64,000 nt of DNA from NCBI RefSeq assembly GCF_001641265.1, contig NW_020167526.1, forward strand, positions 1,364,001 through 1,428,000, given 5' to 3'. The notes below the pieces were generated by a model. The model searched no databases, had not been told where the DNA came from, and was given only the letters and a program-made list of their open reading frames with translations. Within the stretch, counting starts at the first letter, position 1. Each line of letters opens with the position of its first letter. Of the stretch, positions 61,855 to 64,000 are shown piece after piece. Source of the stretch: Pseudogymnoascus destructans. Lineage: Eukaryota > Ascomycota > Leotiomycetes > Thelebolales > Thelebolaceae. The position numbers were made by a program, and so were the translations under genes.

Positions 61855-64000
61855 ATGGACTTAAGCCCAGATACAACATATACAGCTGAGGATTTTGGCA
61901 ATCCAAATCGTCGGCGAAGGCGCAAGTGGCCAACTTATAGTGCAAACCTTCGAAGACATGTTGCACATCGGACTACACAAATAGGCCAGGCAGAGGCTGT
62001 ACGGAGACGACACCTGCAGCTTCCTATTCCTAATAATGAAACAAGTAGCATCCAAACCTGTATAATACCTCCCTCGCTAACATTAAACCAGCCAGAAGAC
62101 TACTACACAATGTATGATAGTGACAGCAATAGTAGTCCTGCCTTTATCTCCAACGATCAACCGGCCAACACAGGATCTAATATGCCAATTATGGAGCCAG
62201 GCTCTTCCTATACATGTTCAAAGGACGCTCTTTATTGTGACGATTATAATAGCATGGCTATGGGGGACAACAGCTCGGATAGTAACTCTGTAGAGAGTGA
62301 AAACACTCCCAAGATTCATTTTACAAGCAATGAGGTCATTGATCTATCTGCACTGAACCCTCGCTCAGCGCCAGTATCTGACTTTACAATGGCATTCGGA
62401 CTCTGGTGCGATACACACCGGGTTACCCGGCAGACTTATAAGGCTTTACTCCAAGTTTTACGACTTCTTCCAAATGAGGAGTTTTGACAGCTCCCAGAAA
62501 ACCTTGCAACACTCCAAAAGTGGTGCCGTCGTCGCCTTCCTTTACTACCGCTCCAAAGATCAGTTGTTGATGTCCGGATGGATAAACAGCCATCAGGCAA
62601 TGCAGCAACGTCCCAAAGCTATATATACTTCTTTGACCCGCGGGTTATCGCTGCCACTATACTATCATCAACACTCGGTCAGCCAATACACCAAGGAATG
62701 GCCGAGATTGTAGACAATCCATCCGAGTTTTACCATTCCCGTGCATGGGGCTCTTCAATTCGGACCTGTGGCAGCGACTTTGCCCTATATAAAGGTGGAG
62801 AGCCAATATTTCCCTCAGACTTTGTCCAGTATAAGTGCAAAAGTCAGACCTGTTGTAGCTCCACCTCCAAGCATACAGGGCAGGTAGTGTTTGTTGGGCG
62901 TGATAGACGGGAACTGTCTACTACTATCAATACAGTACTCCTTCATATCAGGCCTTTATTGCATCGGAACGACATACTATACCAGTCCCGTGGACTACAG
63001 GAGGAAATTAGAAAGCTGTCAACAAGTGAGCGCATTATTGACAACGAGGGTTTAGTCTGGGTCCAGCCAAACCAGGTATTACACCGTCGACCCGATATTA
63101 GCATCCAGTGGGGTGATGGTACTATACGGACACCCTGGGCAGTTACTAAGATCTTTACCAAGGCCCATGGCATCGTTGATATCCAGAAGAGTACACCAAT
63201 ACGTGGGGGGCTAGAGATTAAGCAATACGGCCGAGAGTACCTTATGGCTACAGTTATGTCAGGAGTACTGTCACTGCCCCTCATTATGTTTATTGACGAT
63301 TTTGGACTATACCGCAACATGTACCGCTCAGTTACTGGAGTATATATGATGCCAGCTGGGCTTGGTATTGAGCAGCGACAAAGGAGCATGAATAGTCATA
63401 CTCTAACCCTTGGGCCCCATGGTTCTCAGCTTGATGCTACAGTATCGGTCCTCTGAACATGTATAGGGGCCCTTGAGCGTGGAAGCCCAATGGTTATTAG
63501 AGGAGTAAAGACAGTAGTATGGGCCCCGTTCATTACTATTCTAGGTGATATGAAAGGGCAACAACAGTCAGCTGGTTTTCTTTCCCCAAGGGCTAACCTC
63601 TGCTGTCGGTTCTGTGATGCAAGCCTTGATACAAGGGCTGATCTCAGAAGAGATATTGCACGCCATGGTCGGTTCCACTACCAAGTACAGGACCTACGCA
63701 TGCAGATGGATAAACTTACCTCAAAGTCAACTCGGTTACAATTTGGTCGCCGACATGGGTTAGCTGACCAGCCATCTGCCTTACAGTCTGTAATACCAGC
63801 ACTTGACATTATTATAAGCCGCCCCCCCGATCCAGCACACAGTGAGTTCCTTGGTATCGTTCGGAGACTATATCCAATATTATATGGGCCATTGCTAACT
63901 CCAGTTGCCCAGGTTGAGTTTACTAAACAGTTCCAGACATATACGTTCCCGCCTGGCTGGAGTCGAATCCAATCGCCAGAGAAGCACATACGGTCCTGGT
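61855..64000 (+). pseudogene. Tnp2/KDZ-like transposase, two in-frame TGA, runs off window
   Basis: One reading frame from MDLSPDTTYTAEDFG at 61855 to the window end, over 700 codons, stopped only by TGA at 62485-62487 and at 63454-63456. The N-terminus is basic then Ser/Asn-rich. The core has FIDDFGLYRNMYRSVTGVY, then LTLGPHGSQLDA, WAPFITILGDMKGQQQSAGF and a CCRFC pair, later RPPDPAHSEFLGI and FPPGWSRIQSPEKH. This order of an acidic DD motif, GD before a Cys pair and a D-x-x-H motif is what I expect of CACTA (Tnp2) and KDZ transposases with an RNase H fold. The exact superfamily is unsure. Both TGA could come from CGA. Confidence 0.65.

Larger units (their letters stand above)
58950..64000. 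mobile_element. Divergent two-gene DNA transposon (right end outside window)
   Basis: Two genes point away from each other (59051-60625 on minus, 61855 onward on plus). Without the solo LTR they are separated by only about 290 bp. A near-identical motif CCTRTACATGTTCAG occurs at about 59731, 60640 and 62208, and inverted at 63452, within the element. Left boundary is a guess; right end not seen. Confidence 0.5.

Overview
The window is from the nuclear genome of a filamentous ascomycete (Pezizomycotina). The host genes carry short 45-135 bp GT-AG introns with CTAAC/CTGAC-type branch sites, and their products are typical of this group: a Ste2/PreB pheromone receptor, a VelB velvet regulator, a secreted DUF1996 protein, a Dia2/Pof3-like F-box protein, CTNNBL1, a FAP1/NFX1 zinc-finger protein, Erv2, succinate dehydrogenase iron-sulfur subunit, a Dnt1-like nucleolar protein and a Pch2 AAA-ATPase. 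Exon models were built by eye from splice signals and reading phase; each sums to an uninterrupted frame.

Layout. 1-2908: minus-strand 5' part of a chromodomain Ty3/Gypsy element (Gypsy-1 copy 1, runs off the left edge). 2909-5984: LTR fragments and a RIP-damaged pogo/Fot1 relic. 6187-18076: a gene block (ste2 -, DUF1996 +, F-box/TPR -, CTNNBL1 +). 18330-19455: a decayed, probably LINE-like relic. 19456-27230: Gypsy-1 copy 2, plus strand, with both LTRs and an antisense four-exon gene between pol and the 3' LTR. 27231-34771: LTR-X copies and a second chromovirus (Gypsy-2, minus). 34772-38291: two head-to-head pogo elements, one broken and one apparently intact. 38566-47669: second gene block (fap1 -, erv2 +, sdh2 -, velB -). 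47670-51000: tandem-repeat-rich velB upstream region and an internally deleted DDE transposon. 51628-58048: dnt1-like (-) and pch2 (+), divergent. 58260-64000: a pogo fragment and a divergent two-gene DNA transposon with a Tnp2/KDZ-like transposase, carrying a solo LTR between its genes.

Three things stand out. First, the two Gypsy-1 copies are inverted relative to each other, and flank logic (a 5-bp target duplication plus the two complementary pieces of one split LTR) shows that the 16.5 kb gene block between them has been inverted by recombination between the copies. Second, Gypsy-1 contains an intact-looking spliced gene on its antisense strand, encoding a 217-residue six-cysteine protein, and a Tf1-like self-priming signature. 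Third, pogo-type elements here have 17-bp iterated motifs in their ends, and otherwise open transposon frames are interrupted almost only by TGA, in both Gypsy families at the same place between capsid and zinc knuckle.
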